DNA of 64,000 bases from Pseudomonas sp. ATCC 13867 (lineage in GTDB: Bacteria > Pseudomonadota > Gammaproteobacteria > Pseudomonadales > Pseudomonadaceae), in assembly GCF_000349845.1 (NCBI RefSeq), contig NC_020829.1:1488001-1552000 (forward strand), written 5' to 3'. Each line of letters begins with the position of its first letter. Within the stretch, counting starts at the first letter, position 1. A program made the translations under genes and the position numbers. Positions 18,123-26,776 of this stretch are shown here, piece after piece. The notes beneath the pieces are model-generated. The model made no database searches, was not told the origin of the DNA, and saw nothing but the letters and a program-made list of their open reading frames with translations.

Positions 18123-18551
18123 ATGCCCACGCCCGCTCCCATCGCCCGCCCCAGCGTCATTCCCTGCCTGCGCTACCGCGATGCGCCGCAGGCCATCGAC
18201 TGGCTGTGCGCCACCTTCGGTTTCCAGCGGCAGCTGGTGGTCGCCGATGACCACGGCGGCATCGCCCACGCGCAGTTGGCGCTGGCCGATGGCAGTGGGC
18301 TGGTGATGCTCGGGTCGCTGCACGACAACGAGTACGGCCGGCTGATGCGCCAGCCCGACGAGATTGGCGGCTGCACCCAGAGCATCTATGTGGTGGTGAG
18401 GGATGCCGAGGCGCTGTATCGCGCGGTAGTGGACGGTGGCGCGCAGATCGTCATCGACATCAAGGACGAGGACTACGGCGGCCAGGGTTTCACCTGCCGT
18501 GATCCGGAAGGGCACATCTGGAGTTTCGGTACCTACGATCCCTGGCACTGA
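18123..18551 (+). CDS. VOC-family (glyoxalase/bleomycin resistance-like) protein
   Basis: This 142-residue protein has the vicinal oxygen chelate fold built from two beta-alpha-beta-beta-beta units. The first is VIPCLRYRDAPQAIDWLCATFGF near residues 12-33, and the second ends in FTCRDPEGHIWSFGTYDPW, where the E in DPEGH is a usual metal ligand. The sequence is of the PhnB/YdfO-like 'glyoxalase superfamily enzyme' kind. The ATG at 18123 is preferred because earlier in-frame starts add an uncharacteristic leader. Substrate is unknown. The gene ends about 90 bases before the cobalamin riboswitch and is not regulated by it. Confidence 0.85.
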   Translation: MPTPAPIARPSVIPCLRYRDAPQAIDWLCATFGFQRQLVVADDHGGIAHAQLALADGSGLVMLGSLHDNEYGRLMRQPDEIGGCTQSIYVVVRDAEALYRAVVDGGAQIVIDIKDEDYGGQGFTCRDPEGHIWSFGTYDPWH

Positions 18552-18637
18552 TCCTGCGCTTTTGCGCCGCTCCCGCAACATCCTGTTCAACCCCCGTGCT
18601 TGACGCTTTCGTTCCCCGAATGTTCAGATTCGCCCCG

Positions 18638-18822
18638 TTTCAGGTGCCCCCCGCCGCCGTGCGTGGGGTGAAACGGGAAGCCGGTGCGTCGCCCTCGTGC
18701 GATCAGTCCGGCGCTGCCCCCGCAACGGTAAGCGAGCGGAGCATCCACAAGGCCACTGTGCTCAGGCATGGGAAGGCGGATGTTTCATGATCCTCGCAAG
18801 CCCGGAGACCGGCCTGGAACCT
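18638..18822 (+). ncRNA. Cobalamin (AdoCbl/B12) riboswitch
   Basis: The conserved elements occur in order: CAGGTGCC near 18641, GGGAAGCCGGTG at 18675-18686, the B12 box GCTGCCCCCGCAACGGTAA at about 18713-18731, and the closing GCAAGCCCGGAGACCGGCC at about 18796-18813. Flanking CAGG and CCTG can close stem P1. It precedes a TonB-dependent receptor, the usual target. No T-run terminator follows, so control is probably by hiding the ribosome site, with high B12 reducing receptor translation. This is established for the family and inferred here. Confidence 0.93.
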
Positions 18823-18925
18823 GTTTGGCAAACCCGCGGTGGGCGGGCGTGAGCCGGTTCCCGGGGCGCGCTCGTTCCGGGTGTCGCTGCGCCGCCTGCG
18901 AAATCCCGATTTCGAGGCGATCACC

Positions 18926-20881
18926 TTGCAACTTCCTATCTATCCGAACCGGCGTGCCCTGCGCTGGACTCCCGTTTTCTCCCTCTGCGTCCTCGGCCCG
19001 CACCTGTCGGCAGCGCCGCTGAACCTGGCCGACGAAGTCGTCAACGCGCCTTCGGTGGAGTCCACCACCGTGGCGGACATGGCCCGCTACGGCAGCAAGC
19101 TGGAGGTCATCGACCGCCAGCAGATCGAACGCGCCGGCCCCAGCGCCGACATCACCCGCGTGCTGCAGATGTACGTGCCCGGCCTGTTCGTCGCGCCGAA
19201 GAACGGCCCGTTCGACTACGGCACCTACTCGCTGCTCGGCGGACGCAACGACGACACGCTGATCCTGCTGGACGGTGTGCGCCTGAACAACCGCCTCTAC
19301 GGCGGCATCTACCTCGACACCCTGCCGACCACCGCGGTGGAGCGCATCGAAGTGCTCAAGGGCGGCCAGGGCCTGCTGTTCGGCACCCAGGCGGTGTCCG
19401 GGGTGATCAACATCGTCACCCGCAGCGCGCGCAGTCGCGAGGCATCCGGCGAGGTGAACCTCGGCCTGGACACCTTCAAGGGGCGCAGCGGTGATGCCCG
19501 CGCCGAGAAGATCGTGCACAACGGCCTGGGCGACCTTGGCCTGATGGCCTACGTCAGCCACAACCGCTCCGACGGCTACCAGCCGTACCGCGACCAGGAC
19601 ATGACCAGTACGGTCAGCGACAAGCGTCGCTCGTACGACGTCAACGTGTTCGGCGCCAAGGCCATCCAGGCCATCGGCGACGCTTCGCGCCTGGAGCTGT
19701 TCTACCAGTACGCCGATGCCGAACTGGACTTCGCCCGGCCGACCTCCAACCACCACACCAGCAACAACCGCGTGCAGCAGATCGCCACGGCGACCTTCCA
19801 GCAGAGTGTCGGCGACGATTTCAGCTGGTTCGCCAAGACCCACCTCAACGATTGGGACACCCGCTACGACCGCGTCTACAACCTGCAGGGCGGCGCTACC
19901 CAGGTGCTCAATCACAACGACTACTGGGGCTTCACCGACTGGGGCGCGCAGCTCGAAGGCAAGGCACGCTTCGGCGGTGGCCACGAGCTGGTCTTCGGCA
20001 ACGACAACCAGTGGTACAAGGGCCAGGACGATGTGCTGATCATCGACAACGACAAGGCCGAATCCCACGCGCTCTACGCCCAGCTGCGACCGAACATCGA
20101 GGCGCTGCCCGACTGGCACCCGAGCCTGGGCGTGCGCCGCGAGGAAATCTCGGGCGGTGAGGGCGCCACGGTGTGGATGCTGACCTCGCTCTACGACCTC
20201 ACGCAGCAGCTCAAACTGCGCGGCCAGTTGGGCACCGCCTTCAAGTTGCCTACCGCCGAGCAACTGTTCGTCAACGAACCAGGCGACGAAGTCGGCAATC
20301 GCGACCTCAAGCCCGAGCGCAGCCGCAACGCCGAACTGGGCCTGGACTACACCGGCGAGCTGTTCGACCAGCCGTGGAGCGGCAGCGTCACCCTGTTCCG
20401 TCGCGAGATCACCGACCTCATCACCCTCGTCGGCGATCAATGGGTGAACGGCAATGGCGAGATCACCGTGCGTGGCGTGGAAGCCAACGGCCAGTGGCAG
20501 TTCGGCCGGCACTGGCAGCTCTCCGCCGACGCCACGCGCAATCTCGTGGACAGCCACGACGGCGTGACGGTGAACAACATCCCGCACTTCTTTGCCCGCC
20601 TGCGCCTGGGCTATGACGACAACCTCTGGGGGGCCGGTCTTGCCGCGCGCTACGTCGGCTCCATCGTCAGCGCCCAGGACGACGACTACGGTCACTACAG
20701 CGTGCTCGATGGCGATGCCTACCGATACCTCGACGGCGCCCGCGCGCATCGCCTGAGCCTGCTGCTGGAGAACCTGCTGGACCGCGACTACGCCACCGGC
20801 CGCAGCAGCAACGGCATCCGCCAGGTGGACAACCTCGGCCGGCCGCGCACCGCCGAGCTGCGCTACACCTTCAGCTTCTGA
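18926..20881 (+). CDS. btuB: TonB-dependent cobalamin receptor, BtuB-like
   Basis: This outer-membrane beta-barrel receptor imports vitamin B12 using TonB energy. The plug domain (about residues 30-170) contains LEVIDRQQIERAGPSADITR, LLGGRNDDTLILLDGVRLNN and VERIEVLKGGQGLLFGTQAVSGVIN; the barrel ends in RTAELRYTFSF with a terminal aromatic residue. The riboswitch just upstream supports B12 as substrate. No ATG is near the 5' end. I take the TTG at 18926, which gives a signal peptide-like start (basic NRRALR, hydrophobic core, cleavage after LSAAP). GTG codons at 18839 and 18881 are alternatives. The stop codon overlaps the next start (TGATG). Confidence 0.9.
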   Translation: MQLPIYPNRRALRWTPVFSLCVLGPHLSAAPLNLADEVVNAPSVESTTVADMARYGSKLEVIDRQQIERAGPSADITRVLQMYVPGLFVAPKNGPFDYGTYSLLGGRNDDTLILLDGVRLNNRLYGGIYLDTLPTTAVERIEVLKGGQGLLFGTQAVSGVINIVTRSARSREASGEVNLGLDTFKGRSGDARAEKIVHNGLGDLGLMAYVSHNRSDGYQPYRDQDMTSTVSDKRRSYDVNVFGAKAIQAIGDASRLELFYQYADAELDFARPTSNHHTSNNRVQQIATATFQQSVGDDFSWFAKTHLNDWDTRYDRVYNLQGGATQVLNHNDYWGFTDWGAQLEGKARFGGGHELVFGNDNQWYKGQDDVLIIDNDKAESHALYAQLRPNIEALPDWHPSLGVRREEISGGEGATVWMLTSLYDLTQQLKLRGQLGTAFKLPTAEQLFVNEPGDEVGNRDLKPERSRNAELGLDYTGELFDQPWSGSVTLFRREITDLITLVGDQWVNGNGEITVRGVEANGQWQFGRHWQLSADATRNLVDSHDGVTVNNIPHFFARLRLGYDDNLWGAGLAARYVGSIVSAQDDDYGHYSVLDGDAYRYLDGARAHRLSLLLENLLDRDYATGRSSNGIRQVDNLGRPRTAELRYTFSF

Positions 20882-21582
20882 TGAAGGCCATCCTGCTGGT
20901 CGGCCCGCTGGCCGGAGCCCAGGGCGAACGCCTACTGCGCGAGGTATCGGCGCGCCTCGCCGGCGTCGAATGCATCGACACCGGTGAGGGTTTCGATTCG
21001 CTCTGGGGGCGGGTGCGCGAGCTGTTGGCCGAGAGTATCGAACTGCTGCTGGTGGACCTCGAACCGACCGCCGACGGCGCCTATCTCGAGTGGCTGCGCG
21101 CGGAACTGGCTGCGCTGTGCGGGGAGCATCCGCAGGCGCCGTTGCCGAAGGTCACCGCTTCGGCGCTCGGTCGGCGCGGGCTGGATGTGGCGGCGGTGCT
21201 GACGGCGATTGACGATCCGGCGCAACAGCTGGACTGCCAGGGCGTCGGCGCGGTGCCGTCGCAGCCGGACTGGTCTGCGCCGCCGCCACACCGGTATCAC
21301 CTGTTCCTCTGCACCGGGCCGCGCTGCGTGCGGCGCGGCGCGCTACCGTTGTGGAAGACCCTGCGCCGCGAGTTGATCCGCCTCGACCTCTACGAGAACG
21401 CCGAGGGCGCCCTGCTGACCCGCACCGGCTGCCAGTTCCCGTGTAATCGCGGGCCGCTGCTGACGGTGTATCCCGAACGTGTCTGGTATGGCCTGCGCAG
21501 TGACGAGCAGGTGTGCCGGGTGGTGGCGGAGCATCTGCGTGACGGCGTGCCGGTGGCGGAGCTGCGGGTGGATGAACTATGA
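20881..21582 (+). CDS. [2Fe-2S] thioredoxin-like ferredoxin domain protein
   Basis: This 233-residue protein has a C-terminal half (about residues 138-233) resembling the thioredoxin-like [2Fe-2S] ferredoxin family: HLFLCTGPRCVRRGA supplies two cysteines and LLTRTGCQFPCNRGPLLTVYP supplies two more, the pattern expected for one cluster. The N-terminal half (MKAILLVGPLAGAQGERLLREV onward) is not recognised; it may be a degenerate CbiX-like or nucleotide-fold domain. Its start codon overlaps the btuB stop, so it is coupled to the receptor and falls under the same riboswitch. A role in cobalamin or corrinoid reduction after uptake is attractive but inferred from context only. Confidence 0.8.
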   Translation: MKAILLVGPLAGAQGERLLREVSARLAGVECIDTGEGFDSLWGRVRELLAESIELLLVDLEPTADGAYLEWLRAELAALCGEHPQAPLPKVTASALGRRGLDVAAVLTAIDDPAQQLDCQGVGAVPSQPDWSAPPPHRYHLFLCTGPRCVRRGALPLWKTLRRELIRLDLYENAEGALLTRTGCQFPCNRGPLLTVYPERVWYGLRSDEQVCRVVAEHLRDGVPVAELRVDEL

Positions 21583-22766
21583 CGCACTCGCGCTTCGTAG
21601 GAGCGAGCTTGCTCGCGAACCGCTGGATGCAGGGAGTTGGGTTCGTCGTCCTCCTTCAACGGCTCCTCACCCTAACCCCTGCCCGGAGGGAGATGGGACC
21701 GTTCGGTACAGGGGAAGGCCGAGCTTTCAGCCGGCATAGGCTGCTAGAGGGTCGGGGTGAAGGGAGAATCCCGGTACGGACTTCCCAGGAGCGTAGGAGC
21801 GGACTTCGTCCGCGATGTTTCAGAGCTGGCGCTGTTCGCGAGCAAGCTCGCTCCTACAGGTCAAGCCTGGCGCTTGGTTTGGCGTTGATTCTGGGGTCGG
21901 TAACTGCTTCCGCGCAGGACTACCGCAACTGCGCCCGTACCTGGCAGATCGACCACCCGCCGCAACGCATCCTCGCCCTCAACCAGCACGCCGCCGACCT
22001 GCTGCTGGCGCTGGGCGCCGGGGAGCGGCTGATCGGCGTGGCCTACATCGATGACGATCTCGACCTGACCAAAGGAAGCTATCGCGGCGTGCCGCTGCTG
22101 TCGCGCCAGTATCCGTCGGCGGAAGCGGTCTACGCGCAGCGCCCGGACCTGGTGGTGGCCGGCTTCGCCTCGGCCTTTCGGCTGGGCAATCTGTCTCGCG
22201 AGGAACTGGCCGGCCACGGCGTCGCCAGCTACCTGCTGGATGCCGGTTGCGGAGTTTGGCAGGACGATCTGTTCGCTGGTGTCGAGACGGACCTGAAGAC
22301 TCTGGGCGATCTGCTTGGCGAGCAGGAGCGGGCGCAGGATCTGATCCGCCGGCAGCGCGCCGAGCTGGCCGAAGCGCGCCGGCTTTCGACCGGCCGCCAA
22401 CTGCTGGACGTCTTCTACCTCGATAGCGCCAGCAACGGCCTGGAGAGCCAGGGGCGGCGCGGCGTGGTCACTCAGTTGCTGCACGCTGCCGGCGCGCACA
22501 ACCTGTTCGAGGATGTCGACCTGGGTGGCTTCACCGCCAACAGCGAACAACTGCTGGCGCGCGATCCGGACGTGATCCTGCTGGCCGATGCACTGTGGTC
22601 CACGGCCGGGCAGAAGATCCGAACGTTGCGCGCCGACCCGGTGCTCTCGCGCTTGCGCGCCGTGCGCGAAGGGCGCTTCGTGGCCTTGCCTTTCACCCAC
22701 CTGTTCCCCGGCGTGCACAGCGGGCAGGCTGCCCGCGAGCTGGCGCAGGAGCTGGGCAGGTACTGA
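21579..22766 (+). CDS. btuF: BtuF-like periplasmic cobalamin-binding protein with repeat-filled 5' end
   Basis: The conserved part (from about 21861) is a type III periplasmic binding protein of the BtuF/FecB group. It has a signal peptide (SSLALGLALILGSVTASAQ), then RILALNQHAADLLLALGAGERLIGVAYIDDD, RPDLVVAGFASAF, GVWQDDLFAGVETDLKTLGDLLG and PFTHLFPGVHSGQAARELA. It would deliver B12 to an ABC importer; no btuC or btuD is nearby. No ATG or GTG lies close to the signal peptide. The only well-placed start is the ATG at 21579, overlapping the previous stop (ATGA), but 282 bases of REP-type repeats in open frame lie between. An alternative CTG at 21867 or TTG at 21879 would truncate the signal peptide. 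Confidence 0.8.
   Translation: MTHSRFVGASLLANRWMQGVGFVVLLQRLLTLTPARREMGPFGTGEGRAFSRHRLLEGRGEGRIPVRTSQERRSGLRPRCFRAGAVREQARSYRSSLALGLALILGSVTASAQDYRNCARTWQIDHPPQRILALNQHAADLLLALGAGERLIGVAYIDDDLDLTKGSYRGVPLLSRQYPSAEAVYAQRPDLVVAGFASAFRLGNLSREELAGHGVASYLLDAGCGVWQDDLFAGVETDLKTLGDLLGEQERAQDLIRRQRAELAEARRLSTGRQLLDVFYLDSASNGLESQGRRGVVTQLLHAAGAHNLFEDVDLGGFTANSEQLLARDPDVILLADALWSTAGQKIRTLRADPVLSRLRAVREGRFVALPFTHLFPGVHSGQAARELAQELGRY
21597..21620. repeat. Single REP arm inside the btuF-like 5' region
   Basis: A perfect forward copy of the REP palindrome (GTAGGAGC...CTCGCGAAC) lies 18 bases after the overlapping ATG of the btuF-like frame. Confidence 0.9.
21664..21767. repeat. CTCACCCTAACCC / GGGTGAAGGGAG inverted repeat element
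   Basis: A different Pseudomonas-type intergenic repeat has ends CTCACCCTAACCCCTGCCC (21665 on) and GAGGGTCGGGGTGAAGGGAG (to about 21767) that are imperfect inverted copies. It lies between REP arms in the 5' region of the btuF-like gene. Confidence 0.65.
21793..21858. repeat. Variant REP arm plus standard REP arm
   Basis: The variant palindrome GTAGGAGCGGAC...GTCCGCGA (21793-21815) is followed by a standard reverse arm TTCGCGAGC...GCTCCTACA (21835-21858), ending 2 bases before the signal-peptide codons of the btuF-like gene. Confidence 0.85.
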
Positions 22767-22855
22767 ACGCCGGCTCGTCTGTTCGCCAGCCACTGTTCCT
22801 ACCCAAGCGCCGGAGCCCGTGTTAGAAAGCGCCCATCGATCATGCGGAGACTGTC

Positions 22856-23950
22856 ATGGGCAAGTTGCGCGTTGGGGTGATTTTCGGTGGGCGTTCGGCG
22901 GAGCACGAAGTGTCCCTGCAATCGGCGAAGAATATCGTCGACGCGCTGGACCGCGAGCGTTTCGAACCGGTGCTGGTGGGTATCGACAAGGAAGGCCGCT
23001 GGCACCTCAACGATGCCTCCGACTACCTGCTCAACCAGGAAAACCCGGCACTGATCGCCCTCAACCGCTCCAACCGCGAACTGGCCGTGGTGCCGGGCAA
23101 GGCTGAGCAGCAACTGGTGGAAACCGGCAGCCGCCAACTGCTCGATCACGTCGATGTGATCTTCCCCATCGTCCACGGCACCCAGGGCGAAGACGGTTGC
23201 CTGCAGGGCCTGCTGCGCATGGCCGACATTCCCTTCGTCGGCTCCGACGTACTCGGTTCGGCCATCTGCATGGACAAGGACGTGAGCAAGCGCCTGCTGC
23301 GCGACGCCGGCATCGCCATCACGCCGTTCGTCACCCTGACCCGCGCCAATGTCTCGCGCACGTCGTTCGACGAGGCGCAGCGCAAGCTCGGCCTGCCGCT
23401 GTTCATCAAGCCGGCGAACATGGGTTCCTCGGTGGGCGTGAGCAAGGTCGAAGACGAGGCCGCCTACGACGAAGCCGTGCGCCTCGCGCTGGCCTTCGAC
23501 GACAAGGTGCTGGTGGAGGCCGCCGTGCAGGGCCGCGAGATCGAGTGCGCGGTACTGGGCAACGAGCAGCCCATCGCCAGCGGCTGTGGCGAGATCGTCG
23601 TGGGCAGTGGCTTCTACTCCTACGACAGCAAGTACATCGACGAGGATGCCGCCAAGGTCGTGGTGCCGGCGGACATTCCCGCAGAGGCCAGCGAGCGCAT
23701 CCGTCAGCTTGCCGTGGAGGCCTTCCTCGCCCTGGAGTGCTCGGGGCTGGCGCGGGTCGACGTGTTCCTCACCGACAGCGGCGAGGTACTGGTCAACGAG
23801 CTGAACTCGCTGCCCGGTTTCACTCGCATCAGCATGTACCCCAAGCTCTGGCAGGCCGCCGGGATGACCTACAGCGAGCTGGTCAGCCGGCTGATCGACC
23901 TGGCCATCGAGCGCCACGCCGCGCGCCGGCATCTGCAGACCAACCGCTGA
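22856..23950 (+). CDS. ddlA: D-alanine--D-alanine ligase A
   Basis: This ATP-grasp enzyme joins two D-alanines for peptidoglycan precursors in the cytoplasm. At 364 residues it is of the longer DdlA type (DdlB is about 310). The start [27 protein letters not shown] is diagnostic, with the glutamate that binds the first D-Ala in SAEHEVS. Other family features are [27 protein letters not shown], the ATP-binding [18 protein letters not shown], and the Mg-binding [19 protein letters not shown] near the end. It lies 89 bases after the btuF-like gene with its own leader. No mur or fts genes are near, as expected for ddlA rather than ddlB. Confidence 0.95.
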   Translation: MGKLRVGVIFGGRSAEHEVSLQSAKNIVDALDRERFEPVLVGIDKEGRWHLNDASDYLLNQENPALIALNRSNRELAVVPGKAEQQLVETGSRQLLDHVDVIFPIVHGTQGEDGCLQGLLRMADIPFVGSDVLGSAICMDKDVSKRLLRDAGIAITPFVTLTRANVSRTSFDEAQRKLGLPLFIKPANMGSSVGVSKVEDEAAYDEAVRLALAFDDKVLVEAAVQGREIECAVLGNEQPIASGCGEIVVGSGFYSYDSKYIDEDAAKVVVPADIPAEASERIRQLAVEAFLALECSGLARVDVFLTDSGEVLVNELNSLPGFTRISMYPKLWQAAGMTYSELVSRLIDLAIERHAARRHLQTNR

Positions 23951-24067
23951 TCCGCAACCTGGCTCCTGCTTCTGCGCTACCCTGTGTGCCCGTCGTCCGG
24001 TTTCGGGCGGCTGGCCCCGTGTCGCCATGACAATCGCGAGCATGACAGCCGCAACAAGGAGCACGAG

Positions 24068-24892
24068 ATGAACACTGTGGTATTCGCCGACGGCACCGCC
24101 GTTCCCGCCATCGGCCAGGGCACCTGGCGCCTGGGCGAAGACAGCTTCCAGCGCAAGCGCGAAGTCGCTGCCCTGCGCGAAGGCATCGAGCGCGGCCTGA
24201 CCCTGATCGACAGCGCCGAGATGTATGGCGAAGGGGGCTCGGAGGAAGTGGTTGGCGAGGCCATCGCCGGGCTGCGCGACCAGGTCTTCCTGGTCAGCAA
24301 GGTCTATCCGCACAATGCCAGCCGGCGCGGTATCCCCGAAGCCTGCGAGCGCAGCCTGAAGCGCCTGCGCACCGACTGCCTGGACCTCTACCTGCTGCAC
24401 TGGCGCGGCCAGTATCCGCTGGAGGAAACGGTGGAAGCCTTCGAGCGCCTGCGCGAGGCCGGCAAGATCCGCCGCTGGGGCGTGTCCAACTTCGACCTCG
24501 ACGACATGCAGGAACTGAACGAGCCGGCCTGCGCCACCAACCAGGTGCAGTACAGCCTGGAGGAGCGCGGCATCGAGTGGGACCTGCTGCCCTGGTGCCA
24601 GGAGGAGCGCATGCCGCTGATGGCCTACTGTCCGGTCGGGCAGGGCGGTCGCTTGCTGCGCCATCGTACCCTGGCCGAAATCGCCGGCCGCCACGACGCC
24701 ACCCCGGCCCGCGTGGCGCTGGCCTGGCTGATCCACCAGCCGGGCGTGATCGCCATTCCCAAGGCCGTGGAGCCGCTGCACGTGCGTGACAACGCCGCCG
24801 CGCTGCAACTGCGCCTGACGCCCGAGGACCTCGAAGCGCTCGACGCCGCCTTCCCGCCGCCCACGCGCAAGCGGCATCTGGCGGTGGTCTGA
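24068..24892 (+). CDS. Aldo/keto reductase
   Basis: This 274-residue (beta/alpha)8-barrel NADPH-dependent oxidoreductase reduces aldehydes or ketones. The catalytic tetrad can be seen: Asp in LTLIDSAEMYGEGGSEE (with the Tyr), Lys in FLVSKVYPHNA and His in DLYLLHWRG. The C-terminal cofactor stretch VIAIPKAVEPLHVRDNAAALQL is also typical. I chose the ATG at 24068 after a GGAGCACGAG leader; an earlier in-frame start adds a non-family extension. It resembles the YeaE/AKR general group, with unknown substrate. It is a monocistronic gene between ddlA and the NTF2-like gene. Confidence 0.9.
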   Translation: MNTVVFADGTAVPAIGQGTWRLGEDSFQRKREVAALREGIERGLTLIDSAEMYGEGGSEEVVGEAIAGLRDQVFLVSKVYPHNASRRGIPEACERSLKRLRTDCLDLYLLHWRGQYPLEETVEAFERLREAGKIRRWGVSNFDLDDMQELNEPACATNQVQYSLEERGIEWDLLPWCQEERMPLMAYCPVGQGGRLLRHRTLAEIAGRHDATPARVALAWLIHQPGVIAIPKAVEPLHVRDNAAALQLRLTPEDLEALDAAFPPPTRKRHLAVV

Positions 24893-24997
24893 CGCCCTTG
24901 CGAAGCGCGTCCCCGGTCGTCGCCGCGAACGGCGCGGCCGGGGCACGGTGCTAGCCTTGCCCGATGACCGGACGCACCGGCAGGGAGGGCAGCACAG

Positions 24998-25369
24998 ATG
25001 AGCAATTACACGGCGGACAGCGCCGCCATCAACCGGGTCCTTGCGGATTACGTGGAGGGCATGACCTTTGCCGACGAGGCCAGGTTGCGCCAGGCGTTCC
25101 ATCCGTCGTGCAAGATCATCGGCAACTACCACGGTGACCTGGAGTGGGCCTCGCTGGACGATTTCATCGGCGCGATCAAGGCCGAGTCGCCGCCGCCGAC
25201 CGGGGCTCCGCCGGTGTGGGAGCTGAAGTCGCTGGATGTCACCGGCGACAGCGCGGTGGCGAAGGTGACGGACGACTTCCTCGGCATGCACTTCACCGAT
25301 TACCTGTCGCTGCTGCGCATCGGTTCGCAGTGGTCGATCATCAACAAGCTCTACTACCTGCACCCGTGA
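24998..25369 (+). CDS. NTF2-like protein, putative lumazine-binding family
   Basis: This 123-residue protein has the cone-shaped NTF2-like fold as predicted from its pattern: an N-terminal helix with INRVLADYVEGMTFADEARLRQAFHPSCKIIG, followed by beta strands ending in YLSLLRIGSQWSIINKLYYLHP. This is the signature of the 'putative lumazine-binding' (SnoaL-related) group. Members are found as small enzymes or carriers; no function is proven for this type. A GGGAGGGCAGC leader precedes the ATG. The stop is one base before the GTG start of the next gene, so the two are almost certainly co-translated. Confidence 0.8.
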   Translation: MSNYTADSAAINRVLADYVEGMTFADEARLRQAFHPSCKIIGNYHGDLEWASLDDFIGAIKAESPPPTGAPPVWELKSLDVTGDSAVAKVTDDFLGMHFTDYLSLLRIGSQWSIINKLYYLHP

Positions 25370-25370
25370 C

Positions 25371-26183
25371 GTGGAACGCATCGACCTGCACGGGACGCCG
25401 GAAACGCTGCTGATCACCTTCTATGCCAAGGCGAAGGAGAGCGAGCTGGCGGACAGCCTGCTGCACGACCACGTCGCCCGCCGGACGCTGGACCGGGTCG
25501 ACTATGACTTCGCCCGCCTGCACATCGGCCGTGCCGGGCAGATCGGCGTGGCGCTGCGTGCCAAGCTGTTCGACGACTGGGTGCGCGACTTTCTCGCGCG
25601 CCACCCTGCGGCGGTGATCCTGCAACTGGGCTGCGGCCTCGACAGCCGGGTGTGGCGTATCGATCCGCCCTCCACGGTGCAGTGGTTCGAGGTGGATTTC
25701 CCCGAGGTGATCGCCCTGCGCGAGCGCCTGTATCCGGAGCGGGAGAACTGCCACCTGGTATCCAGCGCGCTGACCGAGCCGGACTGGTGGCGCGTGGTGC
25801 CGGTCGGCCAGCCGGTGCTGATCGTCGCCGAGGGTGTGCTGCCCTATGTGGAAAGCGATGCGCTGCCCTGGCTGCTGCGCGCGCTGGTCGCCCATTGCGG
25901 CAGCGGCGAGCTGATCTTCGACGGCTACACGCGGCAGGGCATCCGCTGGATGCAATACCATCCGATGATTCGCAAGACCGGCGCCATCCTGCACTGGGGC
26001 ATCGACGACAATGCCGAACTGGAGGCGCAGGTGCCCGGCCTGCGTTTCGTCGACGCCGTCGAGCCCTACGACGAGGCGCAGATCGCCCGGATGTCCCTGG
26101 GCGTACGCCTGCTCTACCGGATCACCCTGGCGATTCCGGCGCTGCGGCGCATGGGGCGGCTGCTGCGCTATCGCTTCGGCTGA
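25371..26183 (+). CDS. Leucine-carboxyl-methyltransferase-family SAM methyltransferase
   Basis: This 270-residue SAM-dependent O-methyltransferase is of the LCM/TcmP family, which methylates carboxyl or hydroxyl groups, often on secondary metabolites. Motif I is AVILQLGCGLDSRVWRID (about residues 82-99), the acidic residue after strand 2 is in VQWFEVDFPEVIALRERLYP, and LIVAEGVLPYVESDALPWLL is the family's post-motif. The GTG start at 25371 lies one base after the NTF2-like gene stop. The C-terminal 40 residues are Arg- and Leu-rich, possibly amphipathic. Substrate is unknown; coupling to an NTF2-like protein hints at a two-gene tailoring or detoxification unit. Confidence 0.87.
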   Translation: MERIDLHGTPETLLITFYAKAKESELADSLLHDHVARRTLDRVDYDFARLHIGRAGQIGVALRAKLFDDWVRDFLARHPAAVILQLGCGLDSRVWRIDPPSTVQWFEVDFPEVIALRERLYPERENCHLVSSALTEPDWWRVVPVGQPVLIVAEGVLPYVESDALPWLLRALVAHCGSGELIFDGYTRQGIRWMQYHPMIRKTGAILHWGIDDNAELEAQVPGLRFVDAVEPYDEAQIARMSLGVRLLYRITLAIPALRRMGRLLRYRFG

Positions 26184-26250
26184 GCGTGGCCGGTGTCGGG
26201 GGCGGCTGCTTTACTCAAGGGGCCATGAAGATGCCTGACAGGAGCTGTCG

Positions 26251-26724
26251 ATGAAACTCGAGCCGCTGATGACCATGAGTGTGAAGGCGAGCGTGCCGCT
26301 GGAGATCGGCCGGGTGCCCCACGGTCAGCGTTTGATCTCGGCGGCCGGCGGGGGGACCTTCCAGGGGCGGCGCCTGAGCGGCGACGTGTTGCCCGGCGGG
26401 GGCGACTGGATCCTGGTGGATAACGATGGCGGCTGGCACCTGGAGGTGCGCCTGGTGCTGCGCACCGACGATGGGGCGCGGATACTGATGCAGCATAACG
26501 GGCTGCTGGTGGCCAATCCGAGGGTCATCACGGCGGTGTCCCGGGGCGAGAGCACGGAGTATGGCGATACCTATTTCATGATCCAGCCGCGCTTCGAAGT
26601 CGGGGATGAGCGCTACCGCTGGCTGAACCATCTGCTCGCGGTGGGCGAGGGGCGGCTGGGACCGGGCTGGGTGGAGTACCGGTTGTATTCACTGGCCAAT
26701 GGGGTGAGCGACGAAAGTCCGTAG
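26251..26724 (+). CDS. DUF3237 family protein
   Basis: This 157-residue protein matches the DUF3237 (UPF0311) pattern: KLEPLMTMSVKASVPLEIG, PHGQRLISAAGGGTFQGRRLSGDVLPGGGDW and YGDTYFMIQPRFEVGDERYRWLNHLLAVGEG, forming a small beta-barrel-like domain of unknown function. It fills the whole protein. The ATG is preceded by CAGGAGCTG, a good ribosome site. It is 67 bases after the methyltransferase in the same direction and may share its transcript. Confidence 0.82.
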   Translation: MKLEPLMTMSVKASVPLEIGRVPHGQRLISAAGGGTFQGRRLSGDVLPGGGDWILVDNDGGWHLEVRLVLRTDDGARILMQHNGLLVANPRVITAVSRGESTEYGDTYFMIQPRFEVGDERYRWLNHLLAVGEGRLGPGWVEYRLYSLANGVSDESP

Positions 26725-26776
26725 TTGTCACATACGGCGGGCAGAGTGTGCGTACCAGGGTTCTGGAGACGACGCC

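Noticed and set aside
22799..25417. An 872-codon minus-strand frame across ddlA, the aldo/keto reductase and the NTF2-like gene
   Set aside because: It crosses three well-supported genes and has a shadow-like composition.
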